Positions 37,594 to 46,864 are shown, counted from the stretch's first letter. The stretch: DNA of 64,000 bases from Sphingomonas yunnanensis (GCF_019898765.1 NZ_JAIOKB010000004.1:62001-126000); one strand, 5' to 3'. The notes: generated by a model not told the origin, from the sequence alone. Numbers and translations are program-made.

Positions 37594-37933
37594 GGGTTTC
37601 ATGCTGTGCGCGCTGGCGTTCGTGCTGCTGGCCGCCGCGTCACACCGCTTCCACCGCGAAGCGGGTGCGACGTTGCACGCGCAGCGGCGCTGGCTGCGCG
37701 GCCTGGGCACGGCGCTGATCGTGGTGGCGCTGCTGCGCGCGGGCACCGCGATCGACGGCGAGCGCTGGGTCCGGCTGCTGGTGTGCGCCTCGCTCGCCGC
37801 GGTGACGGTGGTGCTGACGCTGTCGGTGCGCGCGCCGGCGGTGCTGTATCCGCTGCGCCGGCTGCTGACGCGCCGCGCGGAGACGGCGGCGCGCACGCGC
37901 GAGGTGGAGGTGCTTGCGGGGGTGCGGGGATGA
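37586..37933 (+). CDS. DUF3325-type small membrane protein
   Basis: 115 residues with three to four membrane helices. It overlaps the PepSY gene by eight bases and completes the order DUF3649-PepSY-DUF3325 that recurs beside siderophore receptors. Biochemical function is unknown; by context it assists the PepSY protein in iron acquisition. Confidence 0.75.
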   Translation: MCEGFMLCALAFVLLAAASHRFHREAGATLHAQRRWLRGLGTALIVVALLRAGTAIDGERWVRLLVCASLAAVTVVLTLSVRAPAVLYPLRRLLTRRAETAARTREVEVLAGVRG

Positions 37934-37962
37934 GCGGGCGCTGACAATTGCCCCTGGCACTG

Positions 37963-38060
37963 GCGTCATCCTGAACTTGTTTCAGGATGGACTGGCCCGC
38001 AGGCACTGCCGCCGCGGCGTACGCGGCACGGTGGATCCTGAAACAAGTTCAGGATGACGC
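37963..38060. repeat. REP-like inverted pair 3 (26-nt identical arms)
   Basis: The 26-base arm at 37963-37988 (GCGTCATCCTGAACTTG...) is an exact reverse complement of 38035-38060. Each arm also folds on itself (ATCCTGAA/TTCAGGAT). It fills the gap between the convergent iron cluster and smc genes and could terminate both. Confidence 0.8.
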
Positions 38061-38093
38061 AGGGGAATGAAGCGGAAGCGCATCCGCCATTCC

Positions 38094-41000
38094 TCACTCC
38101 GCCGCGAGCAGCGCCGCCGCCTGCAGGTCGACCGACACTAGCCGGCTCACGCCGCGCTCCACCATCGTCACCCCGAACAGGCGGTGCATGCGGCTCATCG
38201 TCACCGCATTGTGCGTCACGATCAGATAGCGCGTGTCCGTCTCGCGGCTCATCTGCTCGAGCAGGTCGCAGAAGCGCTCGATATTGGCGTCATCGAGCGG
38301 GGCGTCGACCTCGTCGAGCACGCAGATCGGTGCCGGGTTGGTGAGGAACAGGCCGAAGATCAGTGCCACGGCGGTCAGCGCCTGCTCGCCGCCCGATAGC
38401 AGGGTGAGCGACTGGAGCCGCTTGCCCGGCGGCTGCGCCATGATCTCGAGCCCGGCCTCGAGCGGATCGTCCGAGTCGACCAGCGCCAGATGCGCCTGGC
38501 CGCCGTCGAACAAGGTGGTGAACAGCCGTCGGAAATGGCCGTTGACCGCCTCGAAGGCGGCGAGCAGCCGCTGTCGGCCCTCGCGATTGAGCGTGCCGAT
38601 CGAGCCGCGCAGCCGGTTGACCGCCTGACCAAGCTCCTCGCGCTCGGCCGCGGTGGCGGCGCCGCTCGCCTCCAGCTCCTCCAGCTCGCGCTCCGCGACG
38701 AGATTGACCGGGCCGAGCCGCTCACGGTCGAGCGTCAGCCGCTCGTGCGCGCTCGATTCGTCCTGCGGCGAGCCGACATCGGCCGAGGCGAAGCCGATCT
38801 TCTCCGGCAGCACCGGCGCGGGGCATTCGAAGCGCTCGCCCGACACGCGCCCCATCTCGACGCGGCGCAGCTCGTGGTTCTCGGCGCGGGCGGTGGCGCC
38901 GGCGCGGGCCTCTCGCGCGGTGGCGTGCGCCTCGGCGGCGCGGGCGTGCGCGGTGTCGGCCTCGCGCAGCGCGGTCTCGGCGGCGCGCTCCTCGGCCTGG
39001 GTCGACTCGGCGGCGGCGCGCGCCGCGGTCACCTCCCGATCCAGGTCGGCGATCTCGGCGGCGAGCGCGTCGGGGCGCGCGGCGAGCCCGGTAAGCTCGC
39101 GTTCCAGGTCGCCGGCTCGCTGGTCCATGTCGGCGATGCGCTTGGCCGCCTCGCCGGCGCGTGTTCGCCAGCCCTGCGCCTCGCTCTTGCCCGCGGCGCG
39201 GCGCTCGCGCGCGTCGGTCAGCTCGCGCTCGCGCGTCGCGCGGTCGGCGCGCGCCAGCGCCACCTTGGCGCGCGCCGCCTCGGCCTCGCCGCGTAGCCGA
39301 GCGGTCTCGCCCGCCGCTGTCGCCCCGTCGGGCAGCGCGGCGAGCGTATCGGCGGCGCGCTCCTGCTCGGCGAAGGCCTCGGCCGCCTCGGCGGTGACCC
39401 GCTCGGCGCGCTGTGCGAGATCGGTCCGCTGCCCGGCGAGCCGTTCGAGCTGCGCCGCGGCGCGGTCCTCGTCGCGCTGTGCCGCGCGGACGTCGGTCTC
39501 GCCCTGGGAGAGCAGCCCGCGCGAGGACTGCGCCGCGGCGCGCGCGCGGGCGATACGCTCGTCGATCTGCGTGCGGCGCTGCGTCGCGCGCCCCACCGCC
39601 GCCTCGGCCGCTGGCCGCTCTGCCTCGAGGGCGGTGAGGCGGTTGCGGCGCTCCAGCCGCTCCGCCGCGGCGACGCCGCCGCTGGTGCTGACATAACCGT
39701 CCCAGCGCCGCACGCGCCCCTCGCGGGTCACGAGCCGCTGGCCGGGGCGGAGCGGTTGCGCCGAGTCGGTCTCCACCAGGAACACCTGCGACAGCCGCCG
39801 CTCCAGCTCGGGCGGCGCGGTGACCCGCGCGGCGAGCGGCAGCGTGCCGATCGGGGCGGGGGGATCGTCCTCACCGAGCGGCGAGCCGTGCCAGTCGGCC
39901 AGCGCGGTCTCGAGCTCGTCGCCGAGCGCGGCGGCGAGCGCGCGCTCGAAGCCGGGCTCAGCGCTGACCGAGTCGAGCAGTTTCTCACCCTTCTGTTCGA
40001 TCGCGCGCGCGAGCGCCGCCGCCTCGCCGTCGAGCGCGGCCAGCGCCGCCAACGCGGTGGCGCGCGCGGCCTCGGCCGGATCGCGCTCCTCGCGCGCCTC
40101 GGCCTCGCTCGTCTCGGCCCAGTCGAGCGCGGCGCGCGCCTTGGCGACGCGCCCCTGCGCGTCGGTCTGCGCCGCGCGCGCGGCGTCACGCGCCGCCTCC
40201 AGCGTGGCGGGATCGTCGAGCGCCTCGATCGCCTCGGCCAGCCGCATCGCCTCGCGCCGCGCGCGCTCGTGGCGCGCCGCGGCGGCGACGTGCGCGGCGG
40301 CGGCGACGCGGCGCTCGGCCGCCTCCGCCGCCTCGGCCGACAGGGCCTGGGCGAGCGCCACCTCGACGTCGCGCGCGTGGCGTTCCGCCTCCGCGAGCGC
40401 GGCGTCGAGCGCCGGCAAAGCACCGCTGCCCTCGGCGACGCGGCGGTCGAGCGTCTCGGCCTCGGCGGCGATCCGATCGAGCGCGGCGGCCGCGTCGTGC
40501 GCGAGCGAGTCCTCGCGCGCGCGGTCCTCGCCGATGCGGCGGCGCGACGCCTCCATTTCGGCCAGCCGGCGCTGCACGCCGAGGCGCTGCTCGCGCGCGC
40601 GCGTCAGCTGGTGTGCGAGCTCGCCGGCGCGGTCGCGCGCCGCCAGTGCGGCGGCGCGCGCGGCGGAGACCTGTTCCGCGGCGGCGCGCTGCGCGGCCAG
40701 CGTCGCCTGCTCCGCCGCGGTGGCGACGGCGACCTGCGCCGCGGCGGCGTCGGCCTCCTGCTTGGCGGCGGTCGCGGCGGCGGCGGCGTCGCGCCAGCGC
40801 GCGAAGATCATTCGCGCCTCGGCCAGCCGGATCTGCTCTGACAGTAGCCGGTAGCGCTCGGCGGCGCGCGCCTGGCGGCGCAGCGCGGCGATGCGCGTGC
40901 CCTGGTCCGCCATCAGCTCGTCGAGCCGCGCTAGGTTGGTCTCGGTCGCGCGCAGCCGCGCCTCCGCGTCCTTGCGGCGGACGTGGAGCCCGGCGATGCC

Positions 41001-41486
41001 CGCGGCCTCCTCCAGCATCGCGCGGCGCTCGCCCGGCTTGGCCGCGATCACCGCGCCGATGCGGTTCTGGCTGACCAGGGCGGGGGAGTGCGCGCCGGTC
41101 GCGGCGTCGGCGAAGAGGAGTTGGACGTCCTTGGCGCGGACGTCGCGTCCGTCGAGCCGATACGCCGAGCCGGCGCCGCGCTCGATCCGGCGGACGATCT
41201 CGCGCTCCTGCGCGCCGTCGGGCGCGTCGATCTCGGCGAGCAGCGCCACCTCGGCGAAGTCGCGCGGCGGCCGCGTCGCGGTGCCGGCGAAGATCACGTC
41301 CTCCATGCCGGCGCCGCGCATCGACCGGGCGCTGTTCTCGCCCATCGTCCAGCGCAGCGCCTCGAGCAGGTTGGACTTGCCGCAGCCGTTGGGGCCGACC
41401 ACCCCGGTCAGACCCGCTTCGATGCGCAGGTCGGCGGGGTCGACGAAGCTCTTGAAGCCGGTCAGCCGCAGCCGCTTGATGCGCAT
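38094..41486 (-). CDS. smc: Chromosome segregation protein SMC
   Basis: 1130 residues. The N-terminal ATPase half has Walker A GPNGCGKS (31-38). Two very long Ala/Glu/Arg-rich coiled coils flank a hinge around residues 500-620. The C-terminal half has the signature LLSGGEQALTAVALIF and Walker B ICVLDEVDAPLDDAN. SMC dimers with ScpAB organise and segregate the chromosome. It is followed upstream (in transcription order) by the DsbA-like, dciA genes on the same strand, a familiar sphingomonad order. Confidence 0.96.
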   Translation of the reverse strand: MRIKRLRLTGFKSFVDPADLRIEAGLTGVVGPNGCGKSNLLEALRWTMGENSARSMRGAGMEDVIFAGTATRPPRDFAEVALLAEIDAPDGAQEREIVRRIERGAGSAYRLDGRDVRAKDVQLLFADAATGAHSPALVSQNRIGAVIAAKPGERRAMLEEAAGIAGLHVRRKDAEARLRATETNLARLDELMADQGTRIAALRRQARAAERYRLLSEQIRLAEARMIFARWRDAAAAATAAKQEADAAAAQVAVATAAEQATLAAQRAAAEQVSAARAAALAARDRAGELAHQLTRAREQRLGVQRRLAEMEASRRRIGEDRAREDSLAHDAAAALDRIAAEAETLDRRVAEGSGALPALDAALAEAERHARDVEVALAQALSAEAAEAAERRVAAAAHVAAAARHERARREAMRLAEAIEALDDPATLEAARDAARAAQTDAQGRVAKARAALDWAETSEAEAREERDPAEAARATALAALAALDGEAAALARAIEQKGEKLLDSVSAEPGFERALAAALGDELETALADWHGSPLGEDDPPAPIGTLPLAARVTAPPELERRLSQVFLVETDSAQPLRPGQRLVTREGRVRRWDGYVSTSGGVAAAERLERRNRLTALEAERPAAEAAVGRATQRRTQIDERIARARAAAQSSRGLLSQGETDVRAAQRDEDRAAAQLERLAGQRTDLAQRAERVTAEAAEAFAEQERAADTLAALPDGATAAGETARLRGEAEAARAKVALARADRATRERELTDARERRAAGKSEAQGWRTRAGEAAKRIADMDQRAGDLERELTGLAARPDALAAEIADLDREVTAARAAAESTQAEERAAETALREADTAHARAAEAHATAREARAGATARAENHELRRVEMGRVSGERFECPAPVLPEKIGFASADVGSPQDESSAHERLTLDRERLGPVNLVAERELEELEASGAATAAEREELGQAVNRLRGSIGTLNREGRQRLLAAFEAVNGHFRRLFTTLFDGGQAHLALVDSDDPLEAGLEIMAQPPGKRLQSLTLLSGGEQALTAVALIFGLFLTNPAPICVLDEVDAPLDDANIERFCDLLEQMSRETDTRYLIVTHNAVTMSRMHRLFGVTMVERGVSRLVSVDLQAAALLAAE

Positions 41487-41515
41487 CGAGGGTCAGCCCC
41501 GCGTCATGCTCGGAG

Positions 41516-42274
41516 TCAGGCGCCCGCGGACTTGAGCGCGGTCTCGATCGCCTGCCAGGTGACGCTGTTGTCGAGTTTGCGGCCGTTGAGGAAGAAGGTG
41601 GGCGTTCCGGTGACGTCCTGCTTCTCGGTGGCGTCCTGCGTCATCTTGGTCAGCGCCTCGATCGCCTTGGGATCGTTGAGGCAGGCGCGCGCCTGCGCCT
41701 CGGTGATGCCGCGCTGCTTGACGAACTCGACATAGCCCATCTTGTCCGCCCAGCCGTTCGCGACCTGCGCTGGCGTGGCGCTCTGCGTCGACTGGAGGAA
41801 TGACTGGTCCTGCGCCGCCTTCATCTGCGCGTCGAGGAACTTCGGCTGGTCGACGTACATCTGCTCGAGGATCGGGAAGAACGGCGCGGCGCCGGCGCAG
41901 CGGCCGAGCAGCGAGGCCGCGAAGTCGGGCGGGCCGTGCACCAGGAAGTCGCGGAACTCATACGAGACCTTGCCGGTCTTGACGTAATTCTCCTCGAGCG
42001 GGCGCATGCCAGTCTGGCCGAACGCGCCGCAGGTGGGACAGGTGCGCGAGCCATACTCGACCAGCTTGAGCGGCGCGTCGGGATTGCCCATGACATAGCC
42101 GCCCTCGGGAGTCTGGCGAACCTGCTGGGTCCAGTCCGAGCCCGCGGGCGCGGCGACCGCCTTGACCGAGCCGGCCGGCGCGCTGGGGGCGCTGCCGTTG
42201 CCGTCACCGCCGCTGCCGCAGCCGGCGAGCAGCGCCGCGGCGGTGAAGAGCAGGGGAGATGCGAGACGCTTCAT
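41516..42274 (-). CDS. DsbA-family thiol oxidoreductase, lipoprotein, CPTC active site
   Basis: 252 residues, ATG at 42274 with GGAG seven bases before it. A lipoprotein signal has its cysteine at residue 19 (LLAGC), so the protein should be membrane tethered in the periplasm. The thioredoxin-fold domain has the active site C79-P-T-C82 and the cis-proline loop TGTPTFFLNG. It probably makes or isomerises disulfides in envelope proteins. It is adjacent to a second DsbA-like gene with a CPHC site. Confidence 0.88.
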   Translation of the reverse strand: MKRLASPLLFTAAALLAGCGSGGDGNGSAPSAPAGSVKAVAAPAGSDWTQQVRQTPEGGYVMGNPDAPLKLVEYGSRTCPTCGAFGQTGMRPLEENYVKTGKVSYEFRDFLVHGPPDFAASLLGRCAGAAPFFPILEQMYVDQPKFLDAQMKAAQDQSFLQSTQSATPAQVANGWADKMGYVEFVKQRGITEAQARACLNDPKAIEALTKMTQDATEKQDVTGTPTFFLNGRKLDNSVTWQAIETALKSAGA

Positions 42275-42316
42275 TCGGTCACTCCGTTGATAAGACCGTA
42301 TAGTTGTCATGTAATC

Positions 42317-42333
42317 CTCCCCTTGCAGGGGAG
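42317..42333. repeat. Short CTCCCCT/AGGGGAG palindromic repeat, copy 3
   Basis: A 7-bp perfect stem with a TGC loop between the two DsbA-like genes. It belongs with the copies at 11628 and 27917. It overlaps no gene and is the only structure in this 65-bp gap. Confidence 0.55.
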
Positions 42334-42339
42334 CTTTCC

Positions 42340-43017
42340 TCACCGCGCGCCGGCCGTGCGCAACTGCGGCTCGAGCTGCGCCCAGCCGACATTCTCGATC
42401 AGCCTGCCGTTGATCTCGAAGGCGGGCGTGCCCTTGACCTTGCTGGTCGCCTCGGAGCCAGCGATGGCGCGCTTCACCTGCGCGTCGGTGGTGAAGCAGG
42501 CGTCGATCGCCGCGGCGGGCGCGCCGGCCTGTTTGGCGATCGCATCCAGCCCGGCGCCCTGCGCGACGGCCTTGAGCTGGTCCAGCTGCGGCCAGGACGC
42601 GATGCGCGCGCGATTGCCCTCGCTCCACGAAGCGCCGCGCTCGTACCATTCCTCCTGCTTGACGTAGAACGCCTCGTGCAGCGCGGGGAAGGCGGCGGGA
42701 CCCGCGCAGCGCGCCAGCGTCGCCGCGGCGAGGTCGATCCCGTCGTGGATCTGGTTGCGCACCTCGACGCTGGTCGAGCCCGAACGCACCATCGCGCCAA
42801 GTGTCGCGCGCGACTCGGCGGCGAAATGACCGCAGTGCGGGCAGGTGTAGCTGACGTACTCGACCAGCTTCACCCGAGCCTTGGGGTTGCCGATCAGGTA
42901 GCTGCCCGTCGCTACCGGGGTTGCCACCGCGGTCCAGGGACGCGGCGCGGCGGCGCCGGCGGCGGTGCCGAGTGCGAGCGCGGCGAGCGGCAGCAGGAGC
43001 GAGCGGAAACGGGTCAT
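42340..43017 (-). CDS. DsbA-family thiol oxidoreductase, secreted, CPHC active site
   Basis: 225 residues with a cleavable signal peptide (ending about GAAA). The active site is C59-P-H-C62, the classical oxidising DsbA motif, and the cis-proline loop is KGTPAFEINGR. It should introduce disulfides in the periplasm. Its ATG overlaps the end of dciA (ATGA). The neighbouring homologue has a CPTC site and a lipid anchor, so the pair may divide oxidation and reduction/isomerisation roles (inference). Confidence 0.9.
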   Translation of the reverse strand: MTRFRSLLLPLAALALGTAAGAAAPRPWTAVATPVATGSYLIGNPKARVKLVEYVSYTCPHCGHFAAESRATLGAMVRSGSTSVEVRNQIHDGIDLAAATLARCAGPAAFPALHEAFYVKQEEWYERGASWSEGNRARIASWPQLDQLKAVAQGAGLDAIAKQAGAPAAAIDACFTTDAQVKRAIAGSEATSKVKGTPAFEINGRLIENVGWAQLEPQLRTAGAR

Positions 43018-43526
43018 CGTACCTTCGGCAGCGCGGGAGGATTGGCAGCGACGCCCGAGGCGAGCGCCTCGAGCACCGCCTTGAGCTCGGGATCGGCGAT
43101 CGACTTGAGGCTGCTCCCCAGCTCGGGCGCGGGGGCGAGCGACGGCGGCGCGCGGCGCTCCGGGCGCTTCGTCACCTCGCCGTGGCGGATCGCGACCTTG
43201 CACACCGCGGCATAGCCGAAGAAGCGGTTGACCCGCTCGATGATCTCCACCGTCAGGTGGCTCATCATCGGCGCGTGCGCGCCGCGGACGGTGAGCGTGA
43301 GCGTGCCGTCCTGCTTCTTGCCGACCGGGAAGCGGATCGACTCGGGCGTGCTCGCGGCGGCGAGCTTCTCGCCGACGATGTCGGGCCAGCGCGACACGAT
43401 CGCGGACTGAACGAAGCCGAAGCGCCGGAACGCCGCACCGCCGACCGCGGGCAGCAGCTCGGCGACCTGGCGCGACCGGTTCTGCCGCTCGGGAGGTTGA
43501 TCGGAGACGCGAGGGCGCTTGCTCAT
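43014..43526 (-). CDS. dciA: DciA-like protein (DUF721), replicative helicase loading
   Basis: 170 residues from the ATG at 43526, preceded by a G-rich ribosome site (GGGGGCGGG). The N-terminal DUF721 core includes GFVQSAIVSRWPDIVGEKLAAASTPESIRF (split over strands) and VEIIERVNRFFGY. DciA proteins load or operate DnaB helicase in bacteria lacking DnaC. The C-terminus is a less conserved tail. It is divergent from mutY with only 26 bases between starts. Confidence 0.8.
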   Translation of the reverse strand: MSKRPRVSDQPPERQNRSRQVAELLPAVGGAAFRRFGFVQSAIVSRWPDIVGEKLAAASTPESIRFPVGKKQDGTLTLTVRGAHAPMMSHLTVEIIERVNRFFGYAAVCKVAIRHGEVTKRPERRAPPSLAPAPELGSSLKSIADPELKAVLEALASGVAANPPALPKVR

Positions 43527-43552
43527 TCCCGCCCCCATGCCATAGCCGGGGC

Positions 43553-44596
43553 ATGGACGCCAAGCGCGCGATCACTGCCGCCAAGCCCTTGCTACACTGG
43601 TATGACCGCCACCGCCGCGCGCTGCCGTGGCGCGTGCTGCCGGGCGAGACGCCCGATCCCTATCGAGTCTGGCTGAGCGAGGTGATGCTGCAGCAGACGA
43701 CCGTGGCGACGGTGCGCCCGCGCTTCGCTGCCTGGGTGGCGCGCTGGCCGAGCTTCGCCGACCTCGCCGCGGCGGACGAGGCCGATGTGATGGCGGCCTG
43801 GGCGGGACTCGGCTATTACGCCCGCGCGCGCAACCTGCTCGCCGCGGCGCGCGCGATCGCGGCCGAGCATGGCGGCGCGCTGCCCGACACCGAGGAAGCG
43901 CTCCGCGCGTTGCCGGGCTTCGGCGATTATACCGCCGCCGCCGTCGCAGCGATCGCCTTCGGGCGGCGCGCGGTGGTGGTGGACGCCAATGTCGAGCGCG
44001 TCGTGGCGCGGCTGTTCGCGATCGACGTGCCGCTGCCGGGCGGTCGCCGTGCGATCCGCGCCGCCGCAGCGACGATCACGCCCGACGCGCGCGCCGGCGA
44101 TTACGCGCAGGCGATGATGGACCTCGGCTCGGCGATCTGCACCCCGCGCAAGCCGCGTTGCCTGCTCTGCCCGCTCGCCGATCGATGCGCGGCGCTCGCG
44201 CTCGGCACGCCCGAGGCCTTGCCGGTCAAGAAGCCCAAGGCGGCGCGACCGCACCGCTACGGCACGATCTTCTGGCTCGAGCGGGATGGCCACGTGCTGC
44301 TGGTGCGCCGCCCGGAGAAGGGGCTGCTCGGCGGCATGCGCGCGCTGCCGACCGGCCCGTGGGAGCTTGCGCCGCCGGGGCTGCGCGACGCACCAGCCGA
44401 GGCGGCGTGGCGCGTGCTGGAGCGACGAGTCGAGCACGGCTTCACGCATTTCACGCTGGACCTGGACGTGGCGGTCGCCGACACCGAGCGCGCGACCAAC
44501 CTGGGTGAGTGGTGGCCGGTCGCGACACTGGACGAGGCGGGGCTGCCGACCTTGTTCGCGAAGGCGGCAGCGGTGGCGAGGAGCAGACAGGCATGA
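43553..44596 (+). CDS. mutY: A/G-specific adenine glycosylase MutY
   Basis: 347 residues. The catalytic glutamate is E43 (LSEVMLQQTTV). The helix-hairpin-helix LPGFGDYTAAAVAAIAFG and the catalytic aspartate D144 (VDANVERV) follow. The four iron-sulfur cysteines are C196-x6-C203-x2-C206-x5-C212, and the C-terminal NUDIX-like domain recognises 8-oxoguanine. It removes adenine mispaired with 8-oxoG. Its stop overlaps the start of the serine hydrolase gene (ATGA). Confidence 0.96.
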   Translation: MDAKRAITAAKPLLHWYDRHRRALPWRVLPGETPDPYRVWLSEVMLQQTTVATVRPRFAAWVARWPSFADLAAADEADVMAAWAGLGYYARARNLLAAARAIAAEHGGALPDTEEALRALPGFGDYTAAAVAAIAFGRRAVVVDANVERVVARLFAIDVPLPGGRRAIRAAAATITPDARAGDYAQAMMDLGSAICTPRKPRCLLCPLADRCAALALGTPEALPVKKPKAARPHRYGTIFWLERDGHVLLVRRPEKGLLGGMRALPTGPWELAPPGLRDAPAEAAWRVLERRVEHGFTHFTLDLDVAVADTERATNLGEWWPVATLDEAGLPTLFAKAAAVARSRQA

Positions 44597-45945
44597 CGGT
44601 GTTCCGGTGGTTCGGTACGGCAGCGCTCGCCGCGCTGGTGGCGGCGACCCAGCTCTCGGCGCAGCGGGCGCCGGCGCCGCGTCCGCAGACCGCGTCTCCC
44701 GCGCCGGGGACGAGCGCGCTCCAGGGCCTGCCCGGCGCGCAGATCCTTCCGACAACCCAGGCGCTGTTCGACGGTTATGTCCGCGACAGGAAGATGCCTG
44801 GCATCGTCGGTGCCTTCGGGCTGGGCGACCTGCCGACCGTGTTCGTCAGCGCCGGCACTGTCGCGACCGACCCGGGCGCGCAGCCGGCCGGCCCTGATTC
44901 GCTGTGGCGCGTCTACTCGATGACCAAGCCGATCACCGGCATGGCGGCTATGCTGCTGGTCGAGGAGGGCAGGCTGTCGCTCGACGACCCGCTCTCGAAG
45001 TATTTCCCCGGCTTCGCGCACATGAAGGTGCTGACCAGCCCGGACACATCGCTGGAGACGCGGCCGGCGCGCGCGCCGATCACGATCCGCGAGCTGATGA
45101 CGCACAGCTCCGGCATCGGCTATCAGATCAACGCCCAGGGGCCGCTGCTCAAGGAATATGAGCGGCTTGGCCTCGTCCCTTTCTCCGCCAACGCGCAGAC
45201 CGAGGCGGTGGCGCGCAAGACGCGGCCGGCCTCGCTGATCGCCTTCGCCGAGCGCGTGGCGCAGGCGCCGCTCGTCGCCGAGCCGGGCACGACCTGGCAT
45301 TATTCGATGGGGCTCGACGTGCTCGCCGCGGTGATCGAGAAGGTCTCCGGGCAGAAGTTCGAGCGCTTCGTCCACGCGCGTATCCTCGATCCGCTCGGCA
45401 TGAGCGCGACCGACTTTCAGGTCGCGCCCGGCAACGTCGCGCGCTTCGCCACCAACTACGCCTTCGCGGGCGACCAGCTGATCCCGCTCGACCCCGCCGC
45501 GCGCTCGGTGTTCCTCCAGCCGCCCAGCTTCCCCTACGGCGGCGCCGGGCTGGTCGCGTCGGCACGCGACTATGACCGTTTCCTTCACATGCTGCAGGAC
45601 GCGGGCACGCTCGACGGCGTGACGATCATGAAGCCCGAGACGGCGCGCCTGGCGATGTCGAACCTGCTGCCGCCGGGGGTCAGCTATAAGAACAAGGAAG
45701 GCGTGGCGCAGGGCTTCGGCGCGGGCGGGGTAGTGTATCTCGCCGACGAGGCCGGCGGCGCGTCCAAGGGCAGCTATGGCTGGGGCGGCGCGGCGGGGAC
45801 GGTGGCGATCGTCGATCCCGCGCGGCGTTTCAGGGGGACGATCATGGTCAACTACTTCCCGGGGGAGCGCTATCCGCTGGCCAAGGAGACGTTCGCGGCG
45901 CTGGCGCGCGACGCGGCGCGGCTCCACCCCGGCGTGCCGCGGTGA
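44593..45945 (+). CDS. Serine hydrolase, beta-lactamase/esterase (class C) family
   Basis: 450 residues with an N-terminal signal peptide (FGTAALAALVAATQLSAQ). The nucleophile motif is S-M-T-K in WRVYSMTKPITGMAA and the second motif is the YSM of WHYSMGLDV, as in family VIII esterases and class C beta-lactamase relatives; the C-terminal GWGGAAGT stands for the HxG/KTG motif. Likely an exported esterase or peptidase; true beta-lactamase activity is not implied. It is coupled to mutY and nudC by four-base overlaps. Confidence 0.87.
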   Translation: MTVFRWFGTAALAALVAATQLSAQRAPAPRPQTASPAPGTSALQGLPGAQILPTTQALFDGYVRDRKMPGIVGAFGLGDLPTVFVSAGTVATDPGAQPAGPDSLWRVYSMTKPITGMAAMLLVEEGRLSLDDPLSKYFPGFAHMKVLTSPDTSLETRPARAPITIRELMTHSSGIGYQINAQGPLLKEYERLGLVPFSANAQTEAVARKTRPASLIAFAERVAQAPLVAEPGTTWHYSMGLDVLAAVIEKVSGQKFERFVHARILDPLGMSATDFQVAPGNVARFATNYAFAGDQLIPLDPAARSVFLQPPSFPYGGAGLVASARDYDRFLHMLQDAGTLDGVTIMKPETARLAMSNLLPPGVSYKNKEGVAQGFGAGGVVYLADEAGGASKGSYGWGGAAGTVAIVDPARRFRGTIMVNYFPGERYPLAKETFAALARDAARLHPGVPR

Positions 45946-46808
45946 TCGCGACCGGCTTCACCGGCGGCACGCTCGATCGCGCCGACGCCCTGCGCCACGA
46001 CGCCGAGGGCCTCGCCGCGGCGGCTGCAGACCCGGCGGCGCGGTTGCTGGTGCTCGAGTCGTTCGAGCCGGTGGTGGGCGAGGGCGGCGCGCTGGCCTGG
46101 GCGCCGCTGTCCGCCGCGCCGAGCGACGCCGAGCTCGTGCTGCTCGGACTGGACGCGGGGATGCCGCGCTTCGCCGCAGTCGTTCCCGGCGCGGGTACCC
46201 CGCCGCCGTTCCGCTCGCCCAGCCTTTTCGGCCTGCTCGACCAGCTGCGCGGGGGCGAGGCGGCGACCTTCGCGGCGGCGCGCTCGCTGCTCGACTGGCA
46301 CGCGCGGCACCGCTTCTGTGCTAATTGCGGCAGCGCCACCGCGCTGTTCCGCGCCGGCTGGGGACGGCGCTGCCCGACCTGCTTGGCCGAGCATTTCCCG
46401 CGCGTCGACCCGGTCGTGATCATGCTGGCGGAACATGACGGCCGCGCTTTGGTGGGGCGGCAGCCGAGCTGGCCCGTGGGGCGCTACTCCGCGCTGGCCG
46501 GCTTCCTCGAGCCGGGCGAGTCGATCGAGGAGGCGGTGGCGCGCGAGATCGCGGAGGAGGCGGGCGTCCGCGTGGGCGACGTCCGCTACGTTGCGAGCCA
46601 GCCGTGGCCGTTCCCGTCCCAGCTGATGATCGCCTGCATCGCGCAGGCGGCCGATGACACGATCACGCTCGACGCCAACGAGCTGGAGCATGCGATGTGG
46701 GTCACCCGCGACGAGGTGCGCGCCGCGCTCGCGGGCGAGGCAGGCCGTTTCGTCGCGCCGCCATCCTACGCGATCGCGCACACGCTGCTGCGGGCATGGG
46801 CGGGCTGA
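45942..46808 (+). CDS. nudC: NADH pyrophosphatase NudC
   Basis: 288 residues, GTG start overlapping the preceding stop. The zinc ribbon cysteines are C126, C129, C144 and C147. The Nudix box spans 187-209 (G187, E193, R201-E202, E205-E206), and the NudC-specific SQPWPFPSQ motif is at 219-227. It hydrolyses NADH to NMNH and AMP, and NudC enzymes can also remove NAD caps from RNA. Confidence 0.95.
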   Translation: MIATGFTGGTLDRADALRHDAEGLAAAAADPAARLLVLESFEPVVGEGGALAWAPLSAAPSDAELVLLGLDAGMPRFAAVVPGAGTPPPFRSPSLFGLLDQLRGGEAATFAAARSLLDWHARHRFCANCGSATALFRAGWGRRCPTCLAEHFPRVDPVVIMLAEHDGRALVGRQPSWPVGRYSALAGFLEPGESIEEAVAREIAEEAGVRVGDVRYVASQPWPFPSQLMIACIAQAADDTITLDANELEHAMWVTRDEVRAALAGEAGRFVAPPSYAIAHTLLRAWAG

Positions 46809-46832
46809 CCGCGCCGGGCGTGTGTGTTCGCG

Positions 46833-46864
46833 CGGAGACGCGAAGAAGGGTGGTTCACGCGGAG
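46833..46864. repeat. Left arm of a 32-nt outer inverted repeat
   Basis: This arm (beginning CGGAGACGCGAAGAAGGG) is the reverse complement of 47168-47199 with one mismatch. Similarity continues beyond the arm with small insertions. It lies in the 468-bp gene-free gap after nudC and brackets REP-like pair 4. I see no gene in the gap 46809-47276. Confidence 0.75.

Noticed and set aside
44593..45945. Antibiotic-resistance beta-lactamase
   Set aside because: The SxxK and YSM motifs fit the broad class C/family VIII esterase group, but the sequence does not show the features of a true AmpC, so a resistance role is not claimed.
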